From contig CM034106.1 in the NCBI GenBank assembly GCA_019914945.1, positions 9,982,001-10,046,000 on the forward strand: DNA of 64,000 nt, in the 5' to 3' direction. How positions within the stretch are numbered: position 1 is the stretch's first letter; every line of letters starts with the position of its first letter. This DNA comes from Typha latifolia. Lineage: Eukaryota; Streptophyta; Magnoliopsida; Poales; Typhaceae. Of the stretch, positions 17,901 through 29,554 are shown one piece after another. A program made the position numbers and the translations under genes. The notes beneath the pieces are model-generated. The model worked only from the letters and a program-made list of their open reading frames with translations, made no database searches and was not told the DNA's origin.

Positions 17901-20703
17901 CCTGCGTGCTATCATTTTTAGCGTGCTGGTGTACAAGTTCAATTATTTAGTGCTCAACTCTTAAATTGTCTTTTAGCCTGTTTTCTTTTGATGTGTGAAG
18001 GTTCTGTTGACAACTGTAGCATCTATCTGCTTTGCATAATTACTGAATCTGTATCTTGTGGTGTTCAGTTGTTATATTGGTTCCTACAAGGGAATTAGCT
18101 ATGCAGACATCACAAGTTTGTAAGGAGCTTGGGAAGCACTTGAACATCCAAGTTATGGTAACTACTGGAGGAACCAGTTTGAAGGATGACATAATGCGGT
18201 TGTATCAACCTGTACATTTGCTTGTTGGAACGCCTGGTCGAATACTTGATCTTACTAAAAAAGGCATTTGTGTCTTGAAGGATTGTTCCATGCTTGTTAT
18301 GGATGAGGTATCATTAGATGTACATATATTTTAGGTTTTTTACATTAGTATACATATTCAATGCTTTTTATTGGTTGATATTTCAAGATAATCTCCTAGT
18401 CAATCATGATAGGATTTTCCATATATATGCAGTTATTTCACAGAAAAGTATTTTTTGTCTATCTGTCCCCATTGTGGGATCAGGTCTTGCAAGGGTAAAA
18501 GAAGAGCCCCACTCACAAAAGCACCATCAATGGAACACTCTTCTTTTGTGCTTGCTTTTCCGTATGCTTGTGTCTATCCTGACTTCCTTTCCTTCAGTGC
18601 TTAATGCCTATGTCCTCTTTGAATTTTGTCTGCATTAAAATAATTGCATTGCTGTTTTTGTTGTAAGTTATCATTTTCAAACTGTTCATGCTACTGTCTT
18701 TGCCAGACATATATTCATTTGTTGGTTCAGCCAAAACCTAGTAATTCACTATTCAAAGAAAATGATGATGATCTGATGCCATTAGGAATATTGCTTTAAT
18801 GAGATTCCTGTAGCAACCAGCTGCTGGTGCAATTTCAAGTTTCTCTAGGCATGATCATATTGAGGTAACCTTGGGTCATGTGACCTCTTGTGAGAATATT
18901 TGCATTTTGTCACTTGAGAAAATCTTGTCCTCTTGATTTCCTCATCTACTGGATATACTGCACATTATATTTCTTTTTGAGTTTACCAGTCATCAGTTTT
19001 CAGAAATATGATGCCTCTATCTACATGATTTCTGGCAAATTATTTCCTGTTGACTACATTGGATGAGAAGTCATTTTATATCAAAATAACCCATCTTTTC
19101 TATGTTTCTGAAATGATATGCTTCTTTTACAGGCAGACAAGCTTTTATCTCCTGAGTTTCAACCTTCTGTGGAGCAGCTGATTCGTTTCCTTCCAGCTAC
19201 TCGCCAAATTTTAATGTTTTCAGCTACATTTCCAGTTACTGTTAAGGATTTTAAGGACAGATATTTGCCGAGACCTTATGTAATTAATCTTATGGATGAG
19301 CTCACCTTGAAAGGAATTACTCAATACTATGCTTTCGTGGAAGAAAGGCAGAAAGTTCACTGCCTTAATACTCTTTTCTCTAAGGTTTGGCATCACCTCA
19401 GTTTTCTCTTTTCCATATTGTCCATTAGCTCGAATATATTTTTTTTTGTTGAAGTAATAGAATATCGTGTGGTCTTGTTTTGGCAGCTTCAAATAAATCA
19501 ATCTATTATATTTTGCAACTCTGTTAACCGGGTGGAGCTATTGGCAAAGAAAATAACTGAGCTTGGTTATTCTTGCTTCTACATTCATGCTAAAATGTTG
19601 CAAGACCATCGCAACAGAGTATTTCATGACTTCCGCAATGGTGCATGTAGGAACCTTGTCTGCACAGGTATTATACTTCACTTGTTTTCTAATATCTAGA
19701 TTTTAGTCAAAAGTAGGCCTTATATAAAACTTATTCTTGTTTGAAAGTACATGATCCCAGCTCCTTTTTTTTGGCCAAGTTTTGAAAGTACATGATCCCA
19801 GCTCTTTAAATTTATGTTCTAAGCTAATTGTACAATATTATCCCTCTGAAAGGTTCATTAATTTTAAGACTATTAGTTTACCTCATCTTGAGTATTGCAC
19901 ATTACAGTAGTAATTCATTTCAATTAACTATCTTGTTCACACACTCTTTAAAGTTCAATGAGAAACTGCTGTTTTTTTTTGTTAGAATGATGATTAGTCT
20001 TTCAATCATTCATCTTTTCTTTTTCTTCCTTAGCTTCTGATGATTTCCTGCTTATGTCCTTGCAGATCTGTTCACGAGGGGGATAGATATTCAAGCTGTT
20101 AATGTTGTTATCAATTTTGATTTTCCTAGGAATGCCGAGACGTATCTACACAGGGTATGGTGTATACACATGTTTAACCATTCTTTTCAATAGAAATTAT
20201 ATGTGTCAACAACCTGTTTCTACTTAAGAATCAAATAAAGTATTAATTAGATGGGCTAGTGATGTATAATTTACTTGGGCAAAGGATTTGCCAGGTCATT
20301 GATATGAATCATCTTACATATAGTTTGCTGATCCTTGCTCGAGGTGTCTGAGTTGAAATAATCACCTGAATTTGTTATTAAATACTTGGATGTCTTGTTC
20401 TGCACTTCAGGCACTTGTATTTTTCAATAACATATGTTTGACACTTTTCAGGTTGGCCGTTCTGGAAGGTATGGCCACCTTGGTCTGGCAGTGAATCTAA
20501 TCACCTATGAGGATCGCTTTAACTTGTACGGTTTCTTTACTATTCACAAACTTGTACAAACTAAAAAGTCATTAACTATCTGATACCTTTATCTAACATC
20601 TTGGAGATCTCTGTGCAATGACAGGTATAGGATTGAACAAGAACTTGGAACTGAAATTAAACAAATACCACCACAGATCGATCAGGCTATTTATTGTCGA
20701 TGA
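14994..20703 (+). CDS. DEAD-box ATP-dependent RNA helicase, DHH1/DDX6 type (plant RH6/RH8/RH12 group)
   Basis: Nine exons (14994-15235, 15577-15637, 17583-17817, 18069-18307, 19133-19384, 19487-19667, 20066-20154, 20452-20525, 20625-20703) join into 483 codons plus stop with all introns GT-AG. Helicase motifs occur in order: Q motif GFERPSPIQ (128-136), motif I AKNGTGKT (153-160), PTREL (185-189), TPGR, DEAD (258-261, split by intron 4), SAT (289-291), IIFCNS, FTRGID and HRVGRSGR. The first 80 residues are Gly/Asn-rich then Gln-rich low-complexity sequence, as in plant RH6/8/12. The family promotes decapping and translational repression in processing bodies. A purine-poor leader precedes the first ATG. 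A 3'UTR intron is possible between about 20756 and 21233 (GTAAGT to TGCAG). Intron 2 is nearly 2 kb and holds a tandem duplication. Confidence 0.95.
16304..16602. repeat. tandem duplication inside helicase intron 2
   Basis: Two copies, 16304-16458 and 16459-16602, begin AAATGCTCAGATAT and end GATTAAGCAATCGATA. They share words such as GCATTTACAAAATCA and CTTAGTGATT. They differ at scattered positions and short gaps, so the duplication is not recent. Confidence 0.85.
19741..19804. repeat. short direct repeat in helicase intron 6
   Basis: A 23-bp word beginning TTGAAAGTACATGATCCC occurs at 19741-19763 and again at 19782-19804, separated by a T-rich stretch. It is probably a small replication-slippage duplication. 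Confidence 0.85.
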
Positions 20704-23147
20704 TCCTGTCAGCAAATGGTTAGAATAGTGCCTCTGTAAATATCGTCAGGTCAAGTAAGTGTTATAATGCATGTCCTGTTTATGTTCGTTAACTTATTTT
20801 CAAGTTTAAAAGGTTAAAATTATTTAGATGCCACACGGCTGATTTGCTAGACCAGATATTGTTCTGCGGCATGTAGTGGCCAGGAGCTCCCATGTCCTTG
20901 TGAACTATAAAGATTTAGCAACCTGCTTGGAGACGACATTCATTCATTTATTCATGTTGCTAAGCATTACAAGGGTTTTAATCAGAGGGTTGCCAATCTC
21001 TTGCCATTTTCAATCTTGTTTCTGTTTAGTGGTTTGCAACTTGGGAACCTTGCTATCTTACTGATTACACAGTCTTTCTTCATTTATATGTGGAACTTAG
21101 TGGATACAGCTAATCATTGATCATATATTCTTTTCTATTTATATTGGTGACCGTCAAGGTTTATCTTTCATTTCCTGCTTCTTTCATTTAATACCAGCAA
21201 CTGCAGTTAACACTATCCTTTTTTTAAATGCAGGGTTTATTTTGTCGCCTTGCCTGATGCATCTGAGTTCAAATCTAACGAAGCACTCAATGAGATGAGA
21301 TGTTGTAGTCGGCTCTTGTTATGGACCATATGTGCTGATACAAATTCTTAATTTTGTTATTACAAAGTTCTGAATTAATCTAAAAGTGGATCATCCCTTA
21401 GTTTTAATGGGCAGTTGAAGCGTTTTAGATGCTCTTTGCTTCATTAGGTGCCATTTCAACCAATGACATCGGATAGTTACTATTTGTTTAATGTTACATG
21501 AATCTCGGAATTAGAGTTCCGTAGAGCATGATTTCATCATGCGGAAGATGAATTCAGATATTGCTGCCTGATTGACAGGTGTAGAAGATCTACATTATAC
21601 ATTTTCTTCCAGTCAATTGTCTTTGTATGGATAACATATCCAGCTGCCTTCTGTTTTTTTTAGCAAGAATAATATTATCTGGAACTTGGATAGATTCTAC
21701 GGTGGTCATCTATACTGTGAGCTTTGGTACTTTATGAATGTTTTTTCCTGCATATGCATGTGAATGGAGATCTCTGCTCAGCAAATGGGGAGAGTGCAAC
21801 CCTAGTGGTAGGCGGCTAGCCTTCTTTGGTCTATTTTTTTTATCAATATTTTGAGAAAAAAAGGCTAGTTCTTTACCTCGGAAGTTGATAAAATTTTCCG
21901 TTATTGAGAAATATTTGGTTATTAGACTTCTGCTCCCATAGCCTAGTCGGCTATGTTTTCAATTCACCTAAAGGTTGTAAACGTGTTAGCTTATCGGCTT
22001 TGGCATCTCTGTTCTCTATGAATGGTTGCGGCTTTCTTAAATTGCTTCTAAATATTACCTCATTATTGACACTACAAAAGCGATCGAAACAAATTTCTAT
22101 TCGCGTAATGGAGGAGACGGACAAGAAGAAATATTAAAAAAAATTTATCCTATTTATAGTTTTGTTTTTGCCATTTTATTCTCTTATGATCATAATTATA
22201 TTTAAACCGAAATGTTACTTTTTTATTTAAAGATACTTGTTAGATATAAAGTTGTATGGAATTATATTTTAAGATTTAGGATGACAAAAAAATATGACAT
22301 ATATATATATATAAATATTTGTTATATTTTTATTATTTGAAATTTGATTGGTAAAAATAATAATTTTAATTTAAATATAAAGGGCAAGATTATACAAGAA
22401 GGTTAGAGTGAATTAAAACTAAGCTACATAGGATAAATATATTTTTTTTCAAAACAAAATAGATTAAATAATACTGCGTTTATTATAAAATTTATAATGA
22501 TCGTTACTTAACGTGCAAGAATTAATAGTGATATAAAATAAAGTGAATTTAGCCTAAAGTATATAATGGAGTAAATTATATCAAACCTAAAAGAAATATT
22601 TAAAAAAAAAAAAGTTCCGTCCGTAGCGCACATTAGTGGCCCCTCACCGAATTAAAAGCTCTAATGAGTAGTCGATTTTAAGAAGCCCTCCTCCTCCTAT
22701 CCCCAGTAGTATGTTCATCACCTATTCACCTCTCTCCATCTTCTTGAGCTTCGAGCTACGTCCGTGGTCCGGAGACATTAACTTCATCTCTCTCTCTCTA
22801 TATCTCCCCTCCTCACCCTTTTTTCTTCCCTTCTTTTGACGTGTGAGTCTCAAAAATCTCCACCACTCTTTGAATCCCTGGTCTCTCCTTGTACTTGGAG
22901 TTAATGCGGAGTTTGGAGGAAGAGCGGCTCCAATTTCGAGTCCTCCCTCTGGTGCCTGGTGGCTTGCAGTAGCAGGTCAGATCCCAGCATTTAAAGCTCC
23001 GAGATCCGCCTCCCTCCCTGTTATAAATATCCTCCGTCTCGGGCGCCTCCGTTCTCTTTCTCCTCTCCCCCTTTGATCTTGTAAAACGACGCTTCCTTTT
23101 GTTTTTTAGAAAAAACACAGAGAAGAGTACCAAAAAAAAAAAGGCTA
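20704..23147. other. helicase 3'UTR, spacer and MYB promoter
   Basis: The helicase 3'UTR probably continues through a UTR intron to about 21400. From 21400 to 22650 the DNA is AT-rich, with an AT dinucleotide run near 22297-22313 and no recognised gene. From 22650 the composition becomes pyrimidine-rich, and the promoter of the second MYB starts; its TATA box is listed separately. Confidence 0.5.
23021..23030 (+). promoter_or_regulatory. TATA box of second MYB gene
   Basis: TTATAAATAT lies 118-127 bases before the MYB start codon in a pyrimidine-rich promoter. Position and sequence fit a core promoter with a leader of about 90 bases. Confidence 0.6.
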
Positions 23148-25187
23148 ATGGGGAGAGCTCCTTGCTGCGACAAGCAAGGACTCAAGAAGGGTCCATGGAC
23201 GCCGGAAGAAGACAAGATCCTCATCGACTACGTCCAAACCAACGGCCACGGAAGCTGGCGTTCTCTTCCCAAGCTTGCAGGTCTCTCTCTACTCCGCTCA
23301 CGCGTTGCATTTCCCTCTCCCTCTAATTTCTTCCAACTATTTTGTTCTCATAACTCTCCAGTCTTAGTTGTTCACACTATAAACAGACTGTACGAGTTAA
23401 TCATATTAGCTTAGCTCTCGTCTCCCCATGAAAAAATTGCTAAGAAGAGAAAATGGCATGGCCCTATTAATTACGGATACTATGTTTCGCTATAGTTCAA
23501 AATTAATTAAAGATGGGACACTAGTAGCTGCATAGTAATCTATATACCCTCATAATGGTTGAAGGGCCACCACCATTGTTAAGCCCTGTTTGTGATAGAT
23601 AGCATGTTATTTTTTTTTGGCGCTATTAAAAGTAATTAGATGGTTTTGTGAGGGGGTAAGTGTAATAAATGCAGGTCTGCTCCGATGCGGAAAGAGCTGT
23701 CGGCTTCGTTGGACCAACTACTTGAGACCGGACATTAAGCGCGGTCCGTTCACCGCCGAGGAGGAGAAGTCTATCATCCAACTCCACGCCATCGTCGGTA
23801 ACAAGTACTACTATTACTCTCGTCTCTTGTTTTTTTTGCACATAACCCCTCGCTTTATCGTAATATTGTTGAGGTAGCCTTGTGCTTATTTACAATTTAT
23901 GTACTGCCATTACTTCCACGTAGCTTAGCTTTGGTACACCAACAGTATAATGAAACAAAAGAAATTCCTATTTTTGTTCTACCGGTGTCATATGTCGTAG
24001 TACAAGTATCCATATCTGTTTAATATTTGCAGGACTATCATTCCACTCATAATTACCACACTTATCTCACAAAAACAAAAAACAAAAAATCTTTCGTTTG
24101 TAACACTTGTTCTTAGTTTTAATTTACGTGTTAGTTTTGATAAAGAACGACTAAGACAGCCTTTTTCATATAGTGTGACCAAAATAAATTTGTTTACAAG
24201 TTCTATGCTTCTTAAAACTCTAAATTCCTCTGTTTCTAAAACTTAAGAGGTTGCATAGATCCAAAGAGTGAGAAGATAAAAGATAAAGAATATCAAATGT
24301 TTTGACAGCAAATTATTGTCACTGTTGTTTTCGGACAGACAAAATCTAATGATTGCACATATGTCAAAATTTTATAAAGGGTTAAAAAGTGGTTCTCGGA
24401 AACAAGAACAAGGATTACTATTGACAGAGTAATCGTAAATAAAATAACTATTATATTCGTACTCTTTTATCTTTTTTAAACTCCACTTCATTAAATCATA
24501 ATAGGAGCCAGCTTTTATCATTTGAAAAGATAGCTCTATTCATTGGATGTCAATATATTACTCGTGTTTCTAGCCCAATAAGTAACTGAATAATTTCGTG
24601 GGCCTTCCTCTGGATCCAAAATATATAGGTGGTCGACAATCGCGGCCCAACTCGCCGGTAGAACCGACAACGAGATCAAGAACTACTGGAACACCCACCT
24701 CAAGAAGCGCCTCCTCCGCATGGGTTTCGACCCCGACTCCTCCACCTCCGCCATCTCCTCCTCCTCCTCCTCCTCCGCCTCCTCCTCCTCTCCATCCTCC
24801 ACCACCTCCCTCCAGATCACCCGCCACATGGCCCAGTGGGAGAGCGCCAGGCTGGAGGCCGAGGCGCGCCTCTCGCGCGAGACCTCCCTAGTCCTCCTTT
24901 CCTCCTCTCCGTCCTCCACGTCAGCATCCGCTGGCTCCCCCGACTTCTTTCTCCGCATCTGGAACTCCGAAGCCGGCGACGCGTTCCGGAGGCCCTTGGA
25001 GTCGCCCCCGGCTTCAGGCGTGGTAAAGGAGGACGACTCGTCCGGGTCGAACGAGGTGGAGGACGCGTCGGACGAGTCGTACCGGCTTTACTTGGATTTC
25101 GCGGGGGACGAGTTGGGATCGTTCCGCGCGCCGCTGGGTAGTTTCTCCATCTTCCCTAGCGAGTTGGACGTTGCAGACTTCAAATGA
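23148..25187 (+). CDS. R2R3-MYB transcription factor, MYB17/MIXTA/MYB41-related
   Basis: Exons 23148-23280, 23675-23804 and 24629-25187 give 273 codons plus stop, with the standard MYB 130-nt exon 2. The N-terminus [20 protein letters not shown] is the classic R2 start. R3 has [20 protein letters not shown], then [20 protein letters not shown] and [14 protein letters not shown]. After R3 comes a serine homopolymer region, then [19 protein letters not shown], a motif I associate with MIXTA-like and related subgroups that control cuticle, suberin and epidermal cell shape. The exact subgroup cannot be settled by eye. Exon 3 is strongly GC-rich against AT-rich introns, a pattern common in monocot genes. 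The C-terminus is acidic. R3 has AGRTDNE where most paralogues have PGRTDNE. Confidence 0.92.
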
Positions 25188-27186
25188 CGAGAATACTCCT
25201 ATCTCTTGAGTTTGTGAATTATGATGTGTGTGATATTATATTATACACCGTTATGGATGTTTTGAGTAGAGATCATGTAATGTGTGGGTGATAAATTGCA
25301 GTCGTGCTGTTCTACTTACTATATGTCTATATGTGCCTCTTTTTCTTCTTCTTTTAATCCGGTTAAGTACATAGAGATGATTGATATTACGAAAACAAAA
25401 GTTCTGTAAATATATTATCTCAAAAGATGGCACAAAAATATCTCAAATAACTTAGCAGATATAACTTGGGTTATCCCTTAGAGATAGTAAACTATCTAAA
25501 AGAATATTTATTGTTTATCTCGGGCTTTGAGGAAAGCCGTTCTTTTGGTTCGACACGTAGAAGAGTCTCCTTAGCCTTGTCGCAAACAGCACTGAAAAGA
25601 AATTGTCACCTCTCCTTTTGGGTAATGAAACCCAAGTCTGTGAGCTAGAAGGACTATTTGATGATGCCATCCTTACTAGGATATTTTCTAAAACGAACAT
25701 GTAATCGTTCAGAGAAAATTAACTGCGATAGCAACAGTTGTGGTGGTCCTTTCAAATCCACTGTTCAGTTAATGTCAGTGGGTCAGCAGTAATTGACCCT
25801 AATCCCAACTTGTCCTTCTTATGCTATTTGTTTCAGACCGATCAAATTCCAACCCTTCTCTGCCTGCAATACTTCTGAACTACATACTAAATCTTATCTT
25901 CTCTTTTGTTGTTATCTGAAATTAGTTTAGATATCGTCTTTTCTAATGTTCTTCATGGGATTGGCGGTTCTTTTCTATCATTTTCATAGAATACATCAAT
26001 ATTTTTCTCTTCTCCTGGAGGCCTCACTCAATTCCTCCTCGTTCATCTTCGTGTAAATTAGTGTTAAGGCATTCTTCTACTCTAGTTTACTAGTCAATGG
26101 TCCAGTGTACGTGTATTGAATGTGGGTAGGAAGATGTTATCATCATGTGGGCGTAATCAATATTGGTGGTAATCCCTGTGCAAACCCATGCATTGCATTC
26201 AATGCTGTGAAGTTTGCACCACTAGACGTCAAAAATAGAGCATAGTGCAAGGCAAAGCTTGGTTTCTTTAATTAGATCCTAAGTCTAAGCCGCGGCTCTA
26301 ACAATGATTAAATCCTATTAGCTCGTAGCTAAACTTAAAAGTGTGGTCTATGGAGTTTAGTGGATTTTCTAATGATGCAGAACTATTATGATCCTTTTTT
26401 TTTTCTGAGAGTTAGATTCAGTTGTGTAGCTTATATATATAGAAAAACTAACCTCTTTGTTTAGTTTAATTTATGTGCTTAAAACCTAAAAAGAAGATTG
26501 GAAAAATAGAATAAAATCCAAGTTCCAGTAGTTCGGATAAATATAGTTGGAAAGTTTTTTTTTTTTCTTTGCCTAGCCACTGGATATAATAATCTATAAA
26601 AGTGAAATAAATCTTGGAGTTACTAAACAAAATTTTTTACCATGCTCTTTATTTACTAGGGAAACTGTACGGGGGAATTAGTATCTGGTCCACTTAGGTT
26701 TTCAGATCTAGGGACCAATTGTAATTTAAATACCTGCTCTTCTGAAGCTTTGTACCATACTTTTGGTCCCCAAAGAGATTATAATCATTATGGAACACAC
26801 GTCCTTATAGATAACTTGTCAATAGTAAAAGAAAATTTGATCATTTGAAACAAAGATTTCACCAAAACTAATGTTAGAAGCAGCATACGATATGAATTGA
26901 TCACATTCCACATAACCATGGGCAGAGTAATTCGAAACAACTAAATATTTCATCAAGTTCATTTAAATGTTTAGGAAACAAACAAAAAGAACAAATGTAC
27001 ATCAAACTACCATGTCTTGCAAATTACAAATTTCTTTACAAGAGCGTCAAACTTATACACACCAAATACACACTGACTTGCCACCAAAGCTATAACGATG
27101 TTAAAACCCACATAACAACACAACAACCACAAGTAGAATAGATGAACGGAGCAGATTAGAGCTGCAGGTAATTTTGCTAGTCAAAT
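25188..27186. other. spacer between convergent MYB and remorin genes
   Basis: It holds the 3'UTRs of both flanking genes, which point towards each other. The rest is AT-rich with T9-T10 runs near 26396 and 26558. Small frames near 25466-25700 overlap on both strands and have no recognisable family. Confidence 0.5.
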
Positions 27187-29554
27187 TTAGGCCCCAAACC
27201 ATGCGAAAAGCTTCCTCGGAAGCCCTGTGGAGCGATACTTCTCGGCCAGCTCCCCCGCCTTCTGGAGTTGTTCACCTTTCTTGGCCTCGACAAACTTTCT
27301 CTTCTCTTCAGCTTCCTTCTGAATCTGGGCCACCTTGTTCTTCAGCTTTTCAGCAAGTTCGGCCTTCTTCTTCTCTAACTCTTCCTAATAATATATTAAG
27401 AAATTACGTCGGCAAAACACTCTCGTAGAGAAAGAATTTTCATAAATATCTATCCTAACTGAGAAATTAAGCATAATTGAGAAAAGTACTCACCTCTTTC
27501 TTTTTCAATTCAGCTTCTGCTTCCGCCTTCTTAGCTTTCTCCCATGAAGAGATAGCTGACATCTTCTTCACGGCTCTGTTTTACAACATCAGGTTAGTAA
27601 GTAAAATCAGCATGTGGATACAATTTTTATATTTACTAGGGAATAAATAACATAAGGCAAGCACATGCAGGGAAATCCAAAGTTAAATGTCCACATAGAT
27701 CTTTCATAAAGAATCAAGATGAAGCATCAATAACGTACTTATTCTCAACTTTAACCTTCTCATTTTCCTCCCAAGCCGTGATCAAGGACATCCTCTTTTC
27801 TGTCTCGACCCTCTCAAGAACAGCTTCTGGATGTATGAGGACAAAGAATCCTTTTCTTATCATTCGTCAAAGAATAGTAAATGACAAACAGCCTCAAACT
27901 AGAGTTTAAAGAATTACCTCTGTCAACTGATTCCTCTGCACTTTTCTCAGTTGGAGGATCTGCAGACTCTGTATAAAAAGAATATAGAATGTTTAAAGGC
28001 ACTAACTATTTAACACCAGGTATCTCAAGTGTTTAATGCATAGTACAGAGGCATCTTATGCCACAACTGTGAATATTATAACTGTCATCCTACTCAGAAG
28101 TAATTCTTGACTGCAACAGCATGACATAAATGAGTACTAGGCTTTAAGGAAGTGGTTTGATTTATTAAATGAAGTCAATGCTAGAACAATCTAGGAATGT
28201 AGAATCAAGAAAGCAATCATCTGAAGATCAATAAGCTATATGTAAGAATAAGTAGGCTCTGACTTGTGAATTCTTATCAAGTTATATGGAAAGAAAACAC
28301 CAAGAGGTCATATCAGGTAGATCAAAAAATGATTTATAATGTTAGACAAGCAATTTAACAGTTGACACTTCGCAACTTGCTCTTATGGAAAAGAAAATTA
28401 AGAGAAAATAAACTTTCTGCAGTAATAGAATGATCTAAATTTCCCACAGAAACTACTATATACTATGTGCTCAAACCAACATAGACATTGTCCATGCACA
28501 AGAAATTGAATCTAAAGCATATTTAAGAACTTATCATTTAATAAATCCCTGGATTTTTCGGATCGTCGGGTGATGATTATGGCGAAAAAAACAACTAAAA
28601 CTAAAAATACCTCTAGAGAGCAGGTGAGCTAAAGCCGTTTTCCCCTCGGCCTTCGAGCTAGGAACAAACGGAAAACCTAGCAATAATTTGACAAATTTTA
28701 ACTGTCTGTAGCTTGGTCAAATAACAAAGGGAGGGACGAAGAGATTGTTTCAGCCCCTGTAATAGGAAAAAGTATATAGAAATATATGCAGGTAAAACCT
28801 TTCTAGATTTCAGGTTTTTTATTTTTTATTTTCCCGCCCTTAAATTAGATGGCCTTCAAATATTCCACAATCTAAACTACTTTTTTATATTAAGGTTCAA
28901 AGTAAAATCGCATAAATTGTTTTAATCTCCAGATGATTACATGAATCCAAACGTATCTATCCTAAAGAATCGTGTTCCTTTATTTCTTCTTTTTCTTTTT
29001 GACTGCCTAAGCGTACAATTTGTACCAAAAAGTAATTCAAATGATTTGCTTTTTGCTCAAAAAGCAAAGTAAATCATGGCAAATGTGTAATTAAATTTAA
29101 AAATAAAAAAAACTACTCCAGCGTCTGCTTTCACCTTTAAGAATTTTACAATTAACTTCTTTAAAAAAAAAATCTTAGTTCAAAGCTGCAATTTTTACTC
29201 GGTTATTTTCTTAAATCTTACAGCTTCCAAAAAAATTAAACCTGGGAGCAAGAAACATGAAATTATCCACAAAAAAACAAAGGAATTTGAGTCCATGTCT
29301 CTTCATCAAAGCCTAAACTAAAACAAATTAACTTAAGAGAAAAAAAGAAACAGGAAAGAAATAGAGAGAGAGAGAGAGAGAGGGGTCTCACTCTCAACGA
29401 TGTCAATAGGCTTAGCATCATCAGGCTTCACTTCCGGCGCCGGCGGCGGAGGAGCGATGACCTCCTTCTCCTCAGCGACATCCTTGGTAGTGTCGGGCGC
29501 CGGCGGCGCAGCCTCCGAGGAGCTCTCTACCTTCTTGGATTCCTCCTCACCCAT
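27187..29554 (-). CDS. remorin
   Basis: Five exons on the minus strand, complement(29392..29554), (27918..27968), (27739..27826), (27494..27575) and (27187..27384), join into 193 codons plus stop. The N-terminal part (about 1-75) is disordered and Pro/Glu/Lys-rich. The C-terminal part (about 80-193) is the remorin_C coiled coil, with RVETEKRMSLITAWEENEK, KKMSAISSWEKAKK and AELAEKLKNKVAQIQKEA. Remorins sit on the inner leaflet of the plasma membrane in nanodomains and affect plasmodesmata and pathogen spread. The family's membrane anchor usually has a cysteine close to the C-terminus; here the end is RKLFAWFGA, with no cysteine. ATG at 29554 gives the family MGEEE start. Intron 1 is about 1.4 kb, and its donor is followed by a CT dinucleotide run (sense strand). 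Confidence 0.94.
29363..29382. repeat. (GA)n microsatellite in remorin intron 1
   Basis: About ten GA units on the plus strand, read as CT on the remorin strand, only a few bases after the exon 1 donor. Confidence 0.9.

Noticed and set aside
24570..24958. Long minus-strand frames opposite the second MYB, rich in Gly or Glu
   Set aside because: They are the complement of the serine-codon repeat in MYB exon 3 and show no family features.
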